The notes: generated from the sequence alone by a model not told the origin. 64,000 bases of DNA from Methanolinea sp. (GCA_024518585.1 JANIHI010000001.1:62001-126000), one strand, 5' to 3'. Positions 40,574 through 50,880 are shown, numbered from the stretch's first letter. A program made the numbers and translations.

Positions 40574-43060
40574 ATGGAAGTGAACCGGAAATATCTGCTT
40601 GTCCTGGTCTGTCTCTCTCTCATCACTTCCTGCTTCCCCGCGCAGGTGATCGCCGGCCCTGGCCTCGGGGGAGGGGACGACCCCCGTGGAATGTGGACGA
40701 ACGTGAGCGATCCTTTTCCTGGTGTCACCAACTACCACGAATGGATTCCAGTGCCGACCCTGGCGCAGGGTACCTCGGCTGATCTCAATATCTCTCAGAA
40801 GAGGACGGACGTCAAATCTCTTCTGAAAAATATGACTTTTCCTACATCTCGCATGATTGGGGGGAATAATACCTCCTTCCCTGTTTCAGAAGAGATGGAA
40901 AGGAGCATTGAGGAGGCAAGGGAGGCCATTTCACATTACAGGACAGCACCTGTCAATCCCCGTTTCAAAGAGGCCATTGCACGATTAAAGTCACTCAACG
41001 CTTCCATTCCCCACGGGGACGATAATTCCCTTGGATTGATCCCTTCCCCGATTGATGTTGTTTACCTGACGTCTCTTTCAAATGCGGATACCCTGACCGT
41101 CGAGGTCGCGTCGAATCCCGTGGCCACGTCTGCATGGAGCCCCTCCTCTTCTGCTTCCCCAACGCAGTACAGGTTCGACCTCCGGGCCGCCGGAAGGGTC
41201 ACCCCCGTGAAGGAACAGGGGCAGTGCGGGGCCTGCTGGGCATTTTCAACCTATGGATCACTCGAGTCCACGAACCTCCCCGGGAATGCGTGGGATTTTT
41301 CAGAGAATAACATGAAAAATACCCATGGTTTCGATATTTCCCCCTGCCTTGGGGGAAATTACCTGATGTCCACCGCGTACCTCGCCCGCTGGTCGGGTCC
41401 TGTCAGCGAATCGTCCGATCCCTACCAGGACTCAAGCAGCAGGTCACCCCAGAATGCCCCCATTGTTGCGCACGTGCAGGAGGTCACCTTCCTGCCACCC
41501 CGGACTGCGCCCCTCGATAATGCCCTCCTCAAGCAGGCAATCAGCGGGAATGGCGCCGTATACTCATCGATACGGTGGGAAAAGCAGTACTATTCTGCAC
41601 CCACGTATTCCTACTACTATCCCGGGTCCTCGGTCCAGAACCACGCAGTTACCATCGTCGGGTGGGATGATACCTACAGTCGCACAAATTTTGTCACCCC
41701 TCCCCCGGGCGACGGTGCCTTCATCGTGAAGAACAGCTGGGGGGACGACTGGGGAGAGGGGGGTTATTTCTATGTCTCGTACTATGATTCCCTCATCGGG
41801 AGGGAACTCATCCAGTTCTTCTCTGAACCTGCCGGCAACTACGACAGGGTCTACAGCTACGACCCCCTCGGCTGGGTGACGAGTGTGGGGTCGGGGGCAG
41901 AGACTGCGTATGCTGCAAATATCTTTTCTGCAGCCGGGACCGAGGAACTGGAAGCGGTCAGCTTCTATACCCCGGTCAGGGGTTCTTCCTACCAGGTCGA
42001 GGTCAGCAGGAACCCGGGAAATGGAGTCCGGGGGAGTTCTTCCCAGGTCGTTGCCATTGGCACGGTACCCTTTGCCGGGTACCATACCGTCACACTGGAT
42101 ACCCCTGTTTCCCTCGCGAAGGGAGAGAAATTTTCGGTTATCGTGAAGCTCACCACGCCGGGATACGGCTACCCCATTGCCGTTGAATGCCCGCTCTCTG
42201 GCTATTCATCCCGTGCAAGTGCCCGTTCGGGTGAGAGCTTTGTGAGTGGTGACGGCCAGTCCTGGACGGACATGACAAAAATTGTCCCCGGCGGCAATGC
42301 CTGCATCAAGGCATTCACACGGGCAAGGAACGAACCAACACCGAAACCTACACCAACGCCTGTCCCAACGACTCCTCTATCGCCATTCTCTTCAAAAGTG
42401 GACCGGACACCACCGGCGATTACCATCACCTCACCACGCCTGATGGCAACCTATTCACCCGGCGACACCATCCCGGTCGCATGGACGATTACGGATAGTG
42501 GTGGTGTCTCCACCATCAAGGTCGAATACTCGGCAGATAACGGGAATACCTGGTCTCTCCTTTATTCCGGCACTGCATCAACCGGTTCATGCTCGCTGAC
42601 CATTCCGGAAAATTTCAAGGGGAAGGTGGTTATCCGCATCAGTGCCACCGATAGAGCGGGCAATGCAGGGTCAGCATCACGGAGTGTCAGCGTCGCATCT
42701 CAGGCAGGGTCCTTTTCGGGAGGCGTCCCGGGGATAAAGGTGCCTGCACCAAGGACTGTCACCGAAAGGGAGGCCACCCCCTCTCCCATCGCAAGGGATA
42801 AAATTGCCCCCAGTCTGGGTCAGAACATGACATTCACCAGCTCGGTTGGGGTTACCCAACGGGGAAACGACCAGGAGTCTTTTCCGGTTGCAGTACTACA
42901 GGTGGCTCCCCCGTCCTCTTCTTTCGGAACGGCGGAGACACGCAAAAAAGGTCCCGATCGAGGAAAATTATTCCCTGACGGATGGAAACCCGGCCCCGTC
43001 CCATCCGGACTGGTCACGCCTGGCGTCACTCACCCTCCCTCATCTTTGACAGTGACCTGA
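40574..43060 (+). CDS. Secreted papain-family (C1A) cysteine protease with lectin-like and Ig-like domains
   Basis: An exported 828-residue protein: signal peptide (~1-28), propeptide-like region (~30-195), C1A catalytic domain (~196-425), lectin-like domain (~435-580), Pro/Thr linker (NEPTPKPTPTPVPTTP), one Ig-like domain with sugar-binding-protein character (~610-710), and a disordered tail. Catalytic residues are visible: oxyanion Gln and Cys in VKEQGQCGACWAFS, His in VQNHAVTIVGWDD, and Asn in FIVKNSWGDDWGEGGYF. Papain-like proteases of this layout occur in methanogens and are thought to act on external proteins or the cell envelope. No C-terminal anchor is evident. Confidence 0.9.
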   Translation: MEVNRKYLLVLVCLSLITSCFPAQVIAGPGLGGGDDPRGMWTNVSDPFPGVTNYHEWIPVPTLAQGTSADLNISQKRTDVKSLLKNMTFPTSRMIGGNNTSFPVSEEMERSIEEAREAISHYRTAPVNPRFKEAIARLKSLNASIPHGDDNSLGLIPSPIDVVYLTSLSNADTLTVEVASNPVATSAWSPSSSASPTQYRFDLRAAGRVTPVKEQGQCGACWAFSTYGSLESTNLPGNAWDFSENNMKNTHGFDISPCLGGNYLMSTAYLARWSGPVSESSDPYQDSSSRSPQNAPIVAHVQEVTFLPPRTAPLDNALLKQAISGNGAVYSSIRWEKQYYSAPTYSYYYPGSSVQNHAVTIVGWDDTYSRTNFVTPPPGDGAFIVKNSWGDDWGEGGYFYVSYYDSLIGRELIQFFSEPAGNYDRVYSYDPLGWVTSVGSGAETAYAANIFSAAGTEELEAVSFYTPVRGSSYQVEVSRNPGNGVRGSSSQVVAIGTVPFAGYHTVTLDTPVSLAKGEKFSVIVKLTTPGYGYPIAVECPLSGYSSRASARSGESFVSGDGQSWTDMTKIVPGGNACIKAFTRARNEPTPKPTPTPVPTTPLSPFSSKVDRTPPAITITSPRLMATYSPGDTIPVAWTITDSGGVSTIKVEYSADNGNTWSLLYSGTASTGSCSLTIPENFKGKVVIRISATDRAGNAGSASRSVSVASQAGSFSGGVPGIKVPAPRTVTEREATPSPIARDKIAPSLGQNMTFTSSVGVTQRGNDQESFPVAVLQVAPPSSSFGTAETRKKGPDRGKLFPDGWKPGPVPSGLVTPGVTHPPSSLTVT

Positions 43061-43106
43061 TCCACGAAGCCTATGAGGAACGAATGCCAAACATGGCATA
43101 GGTAAG

Positions 43107-44096
43107 ATGACTGCGCAGACCCCTGCCAAAGGATGTGTCACGTGCCACGAGGGCGCAAAGATGGTCCTCTTTATTACCGGCATCTGTCGGCGGTCGTGCT
43201 GGTACTGTCCCCTCTCCATCGGTCGAAAAGGCAGGGACACGATATTTGCAAATGAGACACCGGTCAATTCCCCAGGAGAGGCCCTCTCCATCGCACGCAT
43301 GATGGATGCCCTGGGAACAGGCGTTACGGGGGGAGAACCGTTTCTCGTGCTCGAGAGGGTCATTCTCTTTTGCAGGGAACTGAAGTCTGCATTCGGCCCG
43401 GGACACCACATTCACCTCTATACCGGGGAAGCACCGGGCAGGGATCAGCTCTCTCTCCTCACCGGCCTCGTCGACGAGATCCGCATCCATCCCCCTCCCG
43501 ATACCTGGGCTGATATCAGGGATAGTCCCTATGCAGAATCGGTTGCAATAGCCCGGGAAATGGGATTTTCCGCCGGTTTCGAGGTCCCCTCACTGCCTGG
43601 TATCGAGGCACTTGCCCCGGTCCTTCCACTTCTTGACTTCCTCAATATCAACGAGCTCGAATGGGGAGAGAGCAATGCGGACGCGATGAGAGAAAAGGGA
43701 CTGGAACTTTCCGATGGCGTCCATAATGCCGTGAAGGGGGCATGGGAGTGGGCGCGCCCCCTGATTCACCATCCAAAAGTTCACTTCTGCTCCTCGCGTT
43801 TCAAGGACTCGGTCCAGCTCAGGAAACGTCTGATCAGGATTGCCCGGAATACCGCCCGCCCCTTTGACCATGTCACGGATGACGGGACTATCGTGTACGG
43901 ACTGATACAAAACGGTGGAATTCTTCCCGCGGTCGTTCAAACCCTCGATGAAGGGTCCTACGAGGTAAGGGATGGGGCCATCGAGACGTTCTGGTGGGTT
44001 GTCAGCGAGTTTGCGGGGGAGATTGCCGGCGAAAAAAGCATCATCGAGAGGTATCCCAACAGGGGGATCATCGTGGAGGTGACACCTGTCCCATGA
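43107..44096 (+). CDS. Radical SAM protein, COG2108-like
   Basis: The CxxxCxxC motif CRRSCWYC (residues ~28-35) marks the SAM-binding [4Fe-4S] cluster; VTGGEPFLVLERVI is the GGE motif. Upstream Cys residues (GCVTCHEG) may bind another metal. The protein has 329 residues and resembles archaeal radical SAM proteins annotated as pyruvate formate-lyase-activating-like, of unknown substrate. Its stop overlaps the start of the prenyltransferase gene by 4 bases, suggesting joint expression. Confidence 0.82.
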   Translation: MTAQTPAKGCVTCHEGAKMVLFITGICRRSCWYCPLSIGRKGRDTIFANETPVNSPGEALSIARMMDALGTGVTGGEPFLVLERVILFCRELKSAFGPGHHIHLYTGEAPGRDQLSLLTGLVDEIRIHPPPDTWADIRDSPYAESVAIAREMGFSAGFEVPSLPGIEALAPVLPLLDFLNINELEWGESNADAMREKGLELSDGVHNAVKGAWEWARPLIHHPKVHFCSSRFKDSVQLRKRLIRIARNTARPFDHVTDDGTIVYGLIQNGGILPAVVQTLDEGSYEVRDGAIETFWWVVSEFAGEIAGEKSIIERYPNRGIIVEVTPVP

Positions 44097-44869
44097 TCAG
44101 GGGCCTTCTCTTCTCACTCTACGAGAAGATTGTCCGGATGCAATGCCGGCACATTCCCTCCCACATCGCCATCATCCAGGACGGGAACAGGAGGTTTGCA
44201 CGGGCCGAGAACCTGCCCCGGTCCCTTGGGCACAGGGCGGGCGCAGACCGGACTGAGGAGATGCTTGACTGGGCAAGGGAACTTGGGATCAGGCACATCA
44301 CCCTCTACTCCTTTTCAACCGAGAACTTCCAGAGAGATTCCGAGGAGGTGAAGGATCTCTTTGCACTTTTCAAGGAGAAGTTCCTTGCAGTCCCCCGGGA
44401 TCCCCGTGTCCACCGGGAGGGGATTCGCCTGCAAGTCGTCGGTGACAGGTCACTCCTCCCGGAAGACCTGCGCAACGTCATAGAAATGGCGGAGGGGTCA
44501 ACGCGGGAGTATACAGGATATTTCCTCAACGTGGCCCTCGCGTACGGGGGCAGGAACGAGATCGTCCAGGCTGCCCGGCGCATCCTGGAGGGTGTTACCC
44601 GGGGTGACTACGACATCTCGGACATTACCCCAAAACTTGTGGAAATACACCTCCACGAGGGGCATACCATCCCCCCTGTTGACCTCATCATCCGGACAGG
44701 AAACGAGTACCGGACATCCAATTTTCTCCCCTGGCTTGCAAACGGGCACGAGAGTGCGGTCTATTTCTGCGCACCCTACTGGCCCCGGTTCCGGAAGCTC
44801 GACCTCCTCCGGGCTATCAGGACGTATTCGCAGAGGGTGGAAGCGTCCCTTTCCCTTCATCTCCCCTAA
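44093..44869 (+). CDS. uppS: cis-Prenyltransferase catalytic subunit (UppS family)
   Basis: Makes long-chain cis-polyprenyl diphosphate for glycosylation lipid carriers. Start at ATG 44093 (258 residues), overlapping the radical SAM stop; the track ORF is 33 residues too long. Catalytic Asp is in HIAIIQDGNRRFARAE, followed by SFSTENFQRDSEEV and the pyrophosphate-binding IIRTGNEYRTSNFLPW. The C-terminus (RAIRTYSQRVEASLSLHLP) lacks the RxG motif that homodimeric enzymes carry, which matters given the neighbour with RRFG. Confidence 0.93.
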   Translation: MIRGLLFSLYEKIVRMQCRHIPSHIAIIQDGNRRFARAENLPRSLGHRAGADRTEEMLDWARELGIRHITLYSFSTENFQRDSEEVKDLFALFKEKFLAVPRDPRVHREGIRLQVVGDRSLLPEDLRNVIEMAEGSTREYTGYFLNVALAYGGRNEIVQAARRILEGVTRGDYDISDITPKLVEIHLHEGHTIPPVDLIIRTGNEYRTSNFLPWLANGHESAVYFCAPYWPRFRKLDLLRAIRTYSQRVEASLSLHLP

Positions 44870-44905
44870 ATCAGGGCGGGCTTTTTTATCGGGGAAAGAG
44901 TGCAC

Positions 44906-45550
44906 TCACCGGCCGAAGCGGCGCACCCGGGACTGGTAGTCGCGAAGTGCACGGAGAAAATCTGTTTTTCTGAAAAAAATCCAGTTAACGTCAGAAAAGA
45001 ACAATTCCGAGTAGACCGACTGCCAGATGAGAAAATCTGTCAGGTGACTGCCGCCCGTCTTGATGACAAGGTCAGGGGTGTAGCGGAAGGTAAGGTGTTC
45101 CTCGATGGTCTTTTCCGTGACCTGTGAGGGGGGTATCCCTTCGGCAGCAATGCGGCGGATGCACTCGGCAATCTCTTCCCTCCCGCTCTTTCCCACCGCG
45201 ATGGAGACCGGCATCCCGGTACCAGATGCCCGTGTCTCATCGTTCCAGTGCAGGACAAGGAGAGCAAATCGTGAAATTTCTTCAAAGACGGTGAATAAAG
45301 GAAGAATTTCACGGGGGTCAGGCGTGCTGATGTGGAATGTGACGCCCTCGATCTGCGTCCCCCCGTGGGGCCGGCCGGCCCTCCGTGCTGCCTCCTGAAC
45401 GGTCAAGGACACGTCGGCGCACCAGCGGGTGACCTCGACGATTTTGTGGGGGGCATCCTTTGCCTCCTGCCCGGTTATCATGAAACACACGTGGGAAGGC
45501 AGGGTCTCGATGCGGGAGAGGAGGTGCCTCTCGTAGAGCCACCGGATCAC
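44906..45550 (-). CDS. NgBR-like non-catalytic cis-prenyltransferase subunit
   Basis: A UppS paralogue of 214 residues starting at GTG 45550, which overlaps the polX stop (GTGA); the track start is too far upstream. The position of the catalytic DGNRR motif reads HVCFMITGQEAKD, so the active-site Asp is absent. The C-terminal half is well conserved (PDLVIKTGGSHLTDFLIW, SELFFSDVNW) and ends DYQSRVRRFGR, which contains the RxG motif needed in trans by heteromeric enzymes. By analogy with eukaryotic NgBR/Nus1 and with heteromeric cis-prenyltransferases reported in Methanosarcina, it is the partner of the convergent catalytic gene. Confidence 0.82.
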   Translation of the reverse strand: MIRWLYERHLLSRIETLPSHVCFMITGQEAKDAPHKIVEVTRWCADVSLTVQEAARRAGRPHGGTQIEGVTFHISTPDPREILPLFTVFEEISRFALLVLHWNDETRASGTGMPVSIAVGKSGREEIAECIRRIAAEGIPPSQVTEKTIEEHLTFRYTPDLVIKTGGSHLTDFLIWQSVYSELFFSDVNWIFFRKTDFLRALRDYQSRVRRFGR

Positions 45551-47229
45551 GATGCCCACTCCAGGAGTTCCTTTTGCCCCATGCAGTTGAGGAGAACTTC
45601 GGGTGTCGCCCATCCCCTCCGGCAGAGACCGACACCATACCGGATCCAGGCGAGTTCGGACGCCTCATGGGCATCGGTGCCAAGGGAAACCTTCACGCCA
45701 CGGTCAACAGCCTCCCTGATGGAGGTGTCATCGATGTCCATCCGATAGGGAGATGCATTGCATTCAAGGGCCTTCCCATGCGTGGCGGCCGCTTCGATGA
45801 CCCTGTGCATATCGATGGCAAAAGGCTCCCGTTCCCCGATCAGCCGACCGGTCGGGTGGCCGAGGATGTCGACGTGTTCGTTCTCAAGCGCGGTGATGAC
45901 CCGCCGGGTCATGACATCCTGGTCCTTCGAGAATGCCGAATGGACCGATCCCACGACGATGTCAAGGTCGGCAAGGACGCGGGACGGCAGTCCGGGGGTA
46001 CCGTCGGCAAGGATATCGACTTCTATCCCGTGCAGGACCTGGCAGGAGGAGGATCGGTTGACAAGCTCGATCTCGTGGGCCTGCTTCCGAATTGCCTCCT
46101 CGTCGAGGCCGTGGGCGATCCCGAGGCTCGCGGAATGGTCGGTGCAGAGGATGTAGGCATACCCACGCCCCTCGCCGGCCCTGGCCAGTCCCGCAATATC
46201 CATGTGCCCGTCGCTCCACGCGCTGTGGACGTGGAGGTCTCCCCTGATCTCGTTCTCCTCGACGAGCCGGGGGAGGGTGTGTGAGAATGCCGCCTGGATC
46301 TCTCCCCAGTCCTCGCGCAGTTCGGGAACGATGTAGTCCATACCAAGGAAAGAAAAGATCTCTTCTTCCCTGGCAAAGGAATGGACCTTTCCCCTGGCAG
46401 GGTCCTCGATCCCGTACTCGTTGAGCTTCTGGCCCTTCGCGAGCGCGATCTCACGGAGGCGGATGTTGAATGCCTTTGACCCCGTGAGGTAGAGGAGCAT
46501 TGCCCCGCACTTGTTGCGTTCGACGAAACGCACGTCGATCCGTGTATTCCTGAACCGGAACGACGTCTTCTTGTCCCCCTCGTCGAGGACTTCCTCAGCA
46601 ATCTTCCGGATGCGGGAGTTGACGGACGGGGGAGAGTCCACGGTGACGATGTCGATGTCACCGATTGTACTCTTCTTCCGGCGGTAGCTCCCTGCAACCG
46701 CGAAAGTGCCCTCTGCAAACACGCCCCTGACCCCCTCGATAACCTGGTCGGCAAAAAGCCGCGTCATCCGGCCGCGGGGCTGGCGGAAGGCTGCAATTGC
46801 CGCAAGGAAGGCCTCCTCCTTCCGGGGGCCAAACCCCTTGACTGCCCGTATCCTGTGGCCCCGTGCAGCACGCTCGAGGTCGTCGATGCTCTGGATATTG
46901 AGCTTCTTCCAGAGGGTCTTGATCGTCTTTGGCCCGACGCCGTCAAGGGCAAGCATCCCGATGAGAGAGGGGGGAACCTTTGATCGGGCCTCCTCGAGCT
47001 CGTGGAATGTCCCGGTCGCGATGATCTCCCTGACCTTTTTTGCAATAGCCGTCCCGACCCCGGGTACTGCCTCGAGCTCCCCGGGCGAGAGGGTCCCGAC
47101 CGGGACACCGAGCCTCTCGATGCTCTCGGCCGCCCGGCGGTATGCCCGGACCTTGAAGGGGTTCTCGTCGAGAATCTCGAGGATCTCACCCATGAGGCTG
47201 AGCTTTTCTGCGACCTCCCGGTTTGACAT
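45547..47229 (-). CDS. polX: DNA polymerase X family protein with PHP domain (PolX)
   Basis: A 560-residue base-excision-repair polymerase of the bacterial/archaeal PolX type. Order: N-terminal 8-kDa-like helices with helix-hairpin-helix (LEAVPGVGTAIAKKV, ~50-65; ALDGVGPKTI), polymerase palm with GSYRRKKSTIGDIDIV (the catalytic Asp pair, ~192-208), thumb, and C-terminal PHP exonuclease domain (RGDLHVHSAWSDGHMD, ~330-345; ILCTDHS; GTDAHEASEL). The PHP domain provides metal-dependent 3'-5' exonuclease activity. The stop overlaps the NgBR-like gene. Confidence 0.95.
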   Translation of the reverse strand: MSNREVAEKLSLMGEILEILDENPFKVRAYRRAAESIERLGVPVGTLSPGELEAVPGVGTAIAKKVREIIATGTFHELEEARSKVPPSLIGMLALDGVGPKTIKTLWKKLNIQSIDDLERAARGHRIRAVKGFGPRKEEAFLAAIAAFRQPRGRMTRLFADQVIEGVRGVFAEGTFAVAGSYRRKKSTIGDIDIVTVDSPPSVNSRIRKIAEEVLDEGDKKTSFRFRNTRIDVRFVERNKCGAMLLYLTGSKAFNIRLREIALAKGQKLNEYGIEDPARGKVHSFAREEEIFSFLGMDYIVPELREDWGEIQAAFSHTLPRLVEENEIRGDLHVHSAWSDGHMDIAGLARAGEGRGYAYILCTDHSASLGIAHGLDEEAIRKQAHEIELVNRSSSCQVLHGIEVDILADGTPGLPSRVLADLDIVVGSVHSAFSKDQDVMTRRVITALENEHVDILGHPTGRLIGEREPFAIDMHRVIEAAATHGKALECNASPYRMDIDDTSIREAVDRGVKVSLGTDAHEASELAWIRYGVGLCRRGWATPEVLLNCMGQKELLEWAS

Positions 47230-47366
47230 CTCCGGATTCAGGCAGGCACCCCCTCCCGTTCACCAGATCATCATCTCCCCAAATCTACATAGTCATTCGC
47301 TTTTGAGGGGAGGAAAAACCGAAGAGTACTTTTCGGAAATAGGGGAGGGAAAAAAAGAAGGTGATG

Positions 47367-47921
47367 TCAGATGTGCTGGTCTATATCCTTGAGGAGCTGC
47401 TTGATGTCGATCCAGATGATCAGCTCGTTGACCTCTTTCTCTTTCTCCTTGGCCTTCTTCTTGATGATACCGAGTATCCAGTTGTCCTCGCCGACTTCCG
47501 CCGCAGACTTCGTGTCCACGTCCTTTATATCAAAGGTCGAGACCGAGAGGACGTCGTCGACCATGATGCCAATCTTTGACTTCGTGTTCTTCTCGTCGAG
47601 GACGATGATCCGGCAGCTCTCTTCCGGCTGGGTGGATGCCTCGGCGATGTTCATCCTCTCCTTGAGGTCTATGATGGTCGTTATCTCGCCGCGAAGGTCA
47701 ATGATTCCCTTGATGAAGGAGGGCGTATTCGGAAGCTTCGTGATCGTCGTGTACTCCACGACCTCCTTGACGTCAAAGAGATCGATGGCAAAATGCTCCC
47801 GCCCGAGGAGAAATTCAACGACCTGGAGGGTGTTTCCACTCCCCCCGGCACCGGCTCCTGCCCGCCTCTCCTGTCCCCCGGCCGTCTTTTCCATAGTTTC
47901 CCCGCTTTCTTTCTGCGTCAT
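47367..47921 (-). CDS. cheW: Chemotaxis adaptor CheW
   Basis: A 184-residue CheW (SH3-like double barrel) that links receptors to the CheA kinase. Core residues: QVVEFLLGREHFAIDLFDVKEVVEY, NTPSFIKGIIDLRGEITTIIDLKER and GIMVDDVLSV. The first ~30 residues are Gly-rich and poorly conserved. It is 17 bases downstream of the large receptor gene, an MCP-cheW operon. No CheA is in the window. Confidence 0.94.
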   Translation of the reverse strand: MTQKESGETMEKTAGGQERRAGAGAGGSGNTLQVVEFLLGREHFAIDLFDVKEVVEYTTITKLPNTPSFIKGIIDLRGEITTIIDLKERMNIAEASTQPEESCRIIVLDEKNTKSKIGIMVDDVLSVSTFDIKDVDTKSAAEVGEDNWILGIIKKKAKEKEKEVNELIIWIDIKQLLKDIDQHI

Positions 47922-47938
47922 GGTCCTGGCCCCGCAGG

Positions 47939-50590
47939 TCAGATCTTGAACTTGGAGACTTCTGTCGAGACCCTGACCACGATGTTGTTGACATTGGCAA
48001 TGACCTTTGTGATCTGGTCAATTGCTGCCGCTGACTCCTCGCTGACTGCAGCGGCATCGGTGGCCTCCTTGGCCGCGTTCCGGACGAGGCTGTTGACCTC
48101 GTTGATACTCGCTGTGACTTCCTCGACCGACGCTGCCTGCTCCTCTGATGCCGTCGCGACTTCGGTCACGTTCCGGCTGATCTGGTCGATCGACTCGACG
48201 ATCCTGTTGAAGTTCTCGAGGGTCTCCTTGAGGGCGATGCTGCCTTCCTTGACCTCGGTATTGGATACGGCAACCGTCTCTGCAGCCGTCTGGGTCTGTT
48301 TCTGGAGGTTGCCGATCATCTCGGCGATCTTCTCTGCCGAGACCCGGGACTCCTCGGCGAGGGACTTGACCTCGGTCGCGACAACCGCGAATCCCCGACC
48401 GGCATCCCCGGCCCGGGCAGCCTCGATAGCGGCATTGAGGGCCAGCAGGTTCGTCTGGTTGGCAAGGTCGGTGATCAGGTTGACGATCTCGCCGATCTTG
48501 TCCATCTGGGACTTGATCTCGAGGATGATCTCGTTGACTTCGTTCGACGACCTCGTGATGCCGTTCATCCCGGCCTCGGTCTTCTTTGCAAGCTCAATAC
48601 CCTTCCGCGAGTAGTCGTTCGTCTCCTGGACGAGCGTTGAGACGGATTCTGCCTTTGCCGCGACCTGCTGGATGGTCTTGGAGAGGTCTTCCATTGCCTT
48701 GAGGACCTCGTTGATGCCCTGGCTGCTCTGCTCGGCGTTGGAACTGACTGCCGCGGCGTTCTTTGCCACATGGGCTGACCCTGCCGAGACCTCTTCGATG
48801 CTCGCGTTTGCCTCCTCGGCACTCGCCCCGAGTTCCGTCAGCTGCTGGTTGACGAGCGAGAGGGCCTTTGAGACCTGGACGCCAATATTGTCGAGGGCTT
48901 CCCGGAACTTCTGGAACTCTCCCATGGTCGTCAGTTTTGAATTCCACCGTGCTGTGAAATCCCCGGCAGCATACCTGTCGCAAACCCGCATAGCTTCGTT
49001 GAGAGGGGCAACCACAGTATCAAGGGTCTTGTTAATCCCCTCCACAATGGTCCGGTATTCACCCTGGTGCCTGCTTGCGTCCGCGCGTGTATTCAGTTGT
49101 CCCTCGGCAGCAGCCTTGACCAGCATACCCGTATCTTTGATCAGAAGGTCAACGGTTTCAAAACAATTGATTATCGCAGGCAGCAGGTGGTCTTCTTCAC
49201 TCCGCTTCCCAACTCTCTTCAATTCCGCGAGGTCACTGGTGTCTCCAACCGCAATCTCATTAATCTGCCTTGTTACTGCAAGCAGGCGTTCTCTCACCAG
49301 GTTGGTCGATTCTGCCATGGTGGCAAAGATGCCCTGGTACTTCCCTTCCACCTTCCTTGTGTTGTCGTTTACCGCCATGCGGTGCAGCACCTGGTCACAT
49401 TCCACAAGCCCCTGGAGGCCGTCAATGCAGTTGTTGATACTGGATTTCAGGGTATTGAAATCACCGCGATAAGACTCGGTGATCTTCTGGGGGATGTTAC
49501 CCTTGCCGATCTCTTCAACATATTTTGCAGCGACATTGAGGGGACCTATAACGGCATCGAGAGTCTCGTTGACACCCTCCACGATCTTCCGGTAATCGCC
49601 CTGGTGCCTGGTCGCATCCGCCCGGGTACTCAGCTTGCCTTCAACTGCCGCCTTCGCAAGCATGTCTGCATCGGCAACGAGGGCTTTGATTGCATCCCTC
49701 ATCTGGATGAGTGCCGGCACGATCTCGTCCTGGCTGTCCTTCGCCTGGATGTTTGCCGTCAGGTCACCGGCCGCAATCTTCTTCATGGCACCGACGACAA
49801 TGACCTGGAGATCCTCAGAGAACTGGTCCATAGCCGCCGCCATGATGCCGATCTCATCCTTCCGGTTCAACTTCAGCCGGTTACCGAGGTGGCCCTTGCC
49901 CATCTCCTGTATATTCTTTACAGCCTGATCGAGTGGCCTGGTAATGCTCCTGGAGAGGTAAAGTGCAAGGACAACTGCGAGGATGACGCCGACGACGGTT
50001 GCGATGATCATCATCATTGCGCTGCTGTTGTAGAGAGCTGTATTGGCAACAGATAATTTCTCTGCTTCTTTCTCGTTGATTTCCAGCATTTTGTGGATCG
50101 CATTGACTGCCCCTTCTCTTGCGGTAATTATCGGTGAACCTGCAGATAGCGCTGCGTCGACAGCTTTCATGTCGTTTTTATCAACAGCGGCCATCAAGGC
50201 ATCATAATGCGTGTTAAAGGCAGCATAATTTGAGTCAAATTCTGCAAGAGCTTTTTCCTCCTCCGGGGTCAGGTATGTGGCGCGGTACGCATCCATTTTC
50301 TCCTTGATATTTGCACGGAGTTCCGGTACCGTCGTCTTGGCAATAGTTTCCCGGCTTTCGGGGACGTATATATACCGGTACATCTCAGCCCGCATCTGCT
50401 GGAAATCACCATTCACTTGTCCAAGTTGATCAAGGGGAATAACCCGGTCTTCATACATTGCCGTATCAGCGGCATCAAGGGCACCCATGTTGATGTAGCC
50501 GATTGCTGCAACGACAACAAGAATAATGATCACTACCAGGTACCCCAGGATCATTTTTTTCCCGATTTTCATGTCATCAATGAAACTCAT
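47939..50590 (-). CDS. Methyl-accepting chemotaxis protein with 4-helix sensor and repeated HAMP-like modules
   Basis: An 883-residue membrane receptor. TM1 (~11-33), an extracellular four-helix-bundle sensor (~34-185), TM2 (~188-210), HAMP (~212-265), then two homologous linker modules (about [21 protein letters not shown]...IGPLNVA and [21 protein letters not shown]...VAPLNEA) that look like tandem HAMP-type signal converters. The signalling tip is [37 protein letters not shown] (~720-756). There is no C-terminal NWETF-like tether for CheR. The ligand is unknown; receptors of this poly-HAMP type are common in Methanomicrobiales. Confidence 0.93.
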   Translation of the reverse strand: MSFIDDMKIGKKMILGYLVVIIILVVVAAIGYINMGALDAADTAMYEDRVIPLDQLGQVNGDFQQMRAEMYRYIYVPESRETIAKTTVPELRANIKEKMDAYRATYLTPEEEKALAEFDSNYAAFNTHYDALMAAVDKNDMKAVDAALSAGSPIITAREGAVNAIHKMLEINEKEAEKLSVANTALYNSSAMMMIIATVVGVILAVVLALYLSRSITRPLDQAVKNIQEMGKGHLGNRLKLNRKDEIGIMAAAMDQFSEDLQVIVVGAMKKIAAGDLTANIQAKDSQDEIVPALIQMRDAIKALVADADMLAKAAVEGKLSTRADATRHQGDYRKIVEGVNETLDAVIGPLNVAAKYVEEIGKGNIPQKITESYRGDFNTLKSSINNCIDGLQGLVECDQVLHRMAVNDNTRKVEGKYQGIFATMAESTNLVRERLLAVTRQINEIAVGDTSDLAELKRVGKRSEEDHLLPAIINCFETVDLLIKDTGMLVKAAAEGQLNTRADASRHQGEYRTIVEGINKTLDTVVAPLNEAMRVCDRYAAGDFTARWNSKLTTMGEFQKFREALDNIGVQVSKALSLVNQQLTELGASAEEANASIEEVSAGSAHVAKNAAAVSSNAEQSSQGINEVLKAMEDLSKTIQQVAAKAESVSTLVQETNDYSRKGIELAKKTEAGMNGITRSSNEVNEIILEIKSQMDKIGEIVNLITDLANQTNLLALNAAIEAARAGDAGRGFAVVATEVKSLAEESRVSAEKIAEMIGNLQKQTQTAAETVAVSNTEVKEGSIALKETLENFNRIVESIDQISRNVTEVATASEEQAASVEEVTASINEVNSLVRNAAKEATDAAAVSEESAAAIDQITKVIANVNNIVVRVSTEVSKFKI

Positions 50591-50604
50591 AAGTCACCCA
50601 ATCA

Positions 50605-50880
50605 TCATTCCTCACCACCCTGGAAGAGCACCTTGTCCAAGAGAGCCCTTGCCAGGCAACATTGTTCAAATACTTGTACATAATGCATTAACCCAAGCTT
50701 AAAGAGAGTCAGCTCACTGGCATGTTCTCCTGAAGAACGGCACATATCAGGGTTACAATAGTGCCAGGCATTCAGGTTTCCATCCGGGAGAATGCGGAAA
50801 TTTTTTTCCATGCAGTGTAAACGTCCCCTCTTTCGTACCATCTTTCGTACCAGGCATTTGTGCACATCACTCAAAGGCAA
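50605..50880 (-). CDS. Possible small protein upstream of the receptor gene
   Basis: A 91-residue frame from TTG 50880, or 68 residues from ATG 50811 (MEKNFRILPDGNLNAWHYC). It ends 14 bases before the receptor start and lies downstream of the same predicted promoter, so it would be the first gene of the operon. Cys-rich (NPDMCRSS, EQCCLARA) and without a recognised domain. It could instead be a long untranslated leader. Confidence 0.4.
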   Translation of the reverse strand: MPLSDVHKCLVRKMVRKRGRLHCMEKNFRILPDGNLNAWHYCNPDMCRSSGEHASELTLFKLGLMHYVQVFEQCCLARALLDKVLFQGGEE

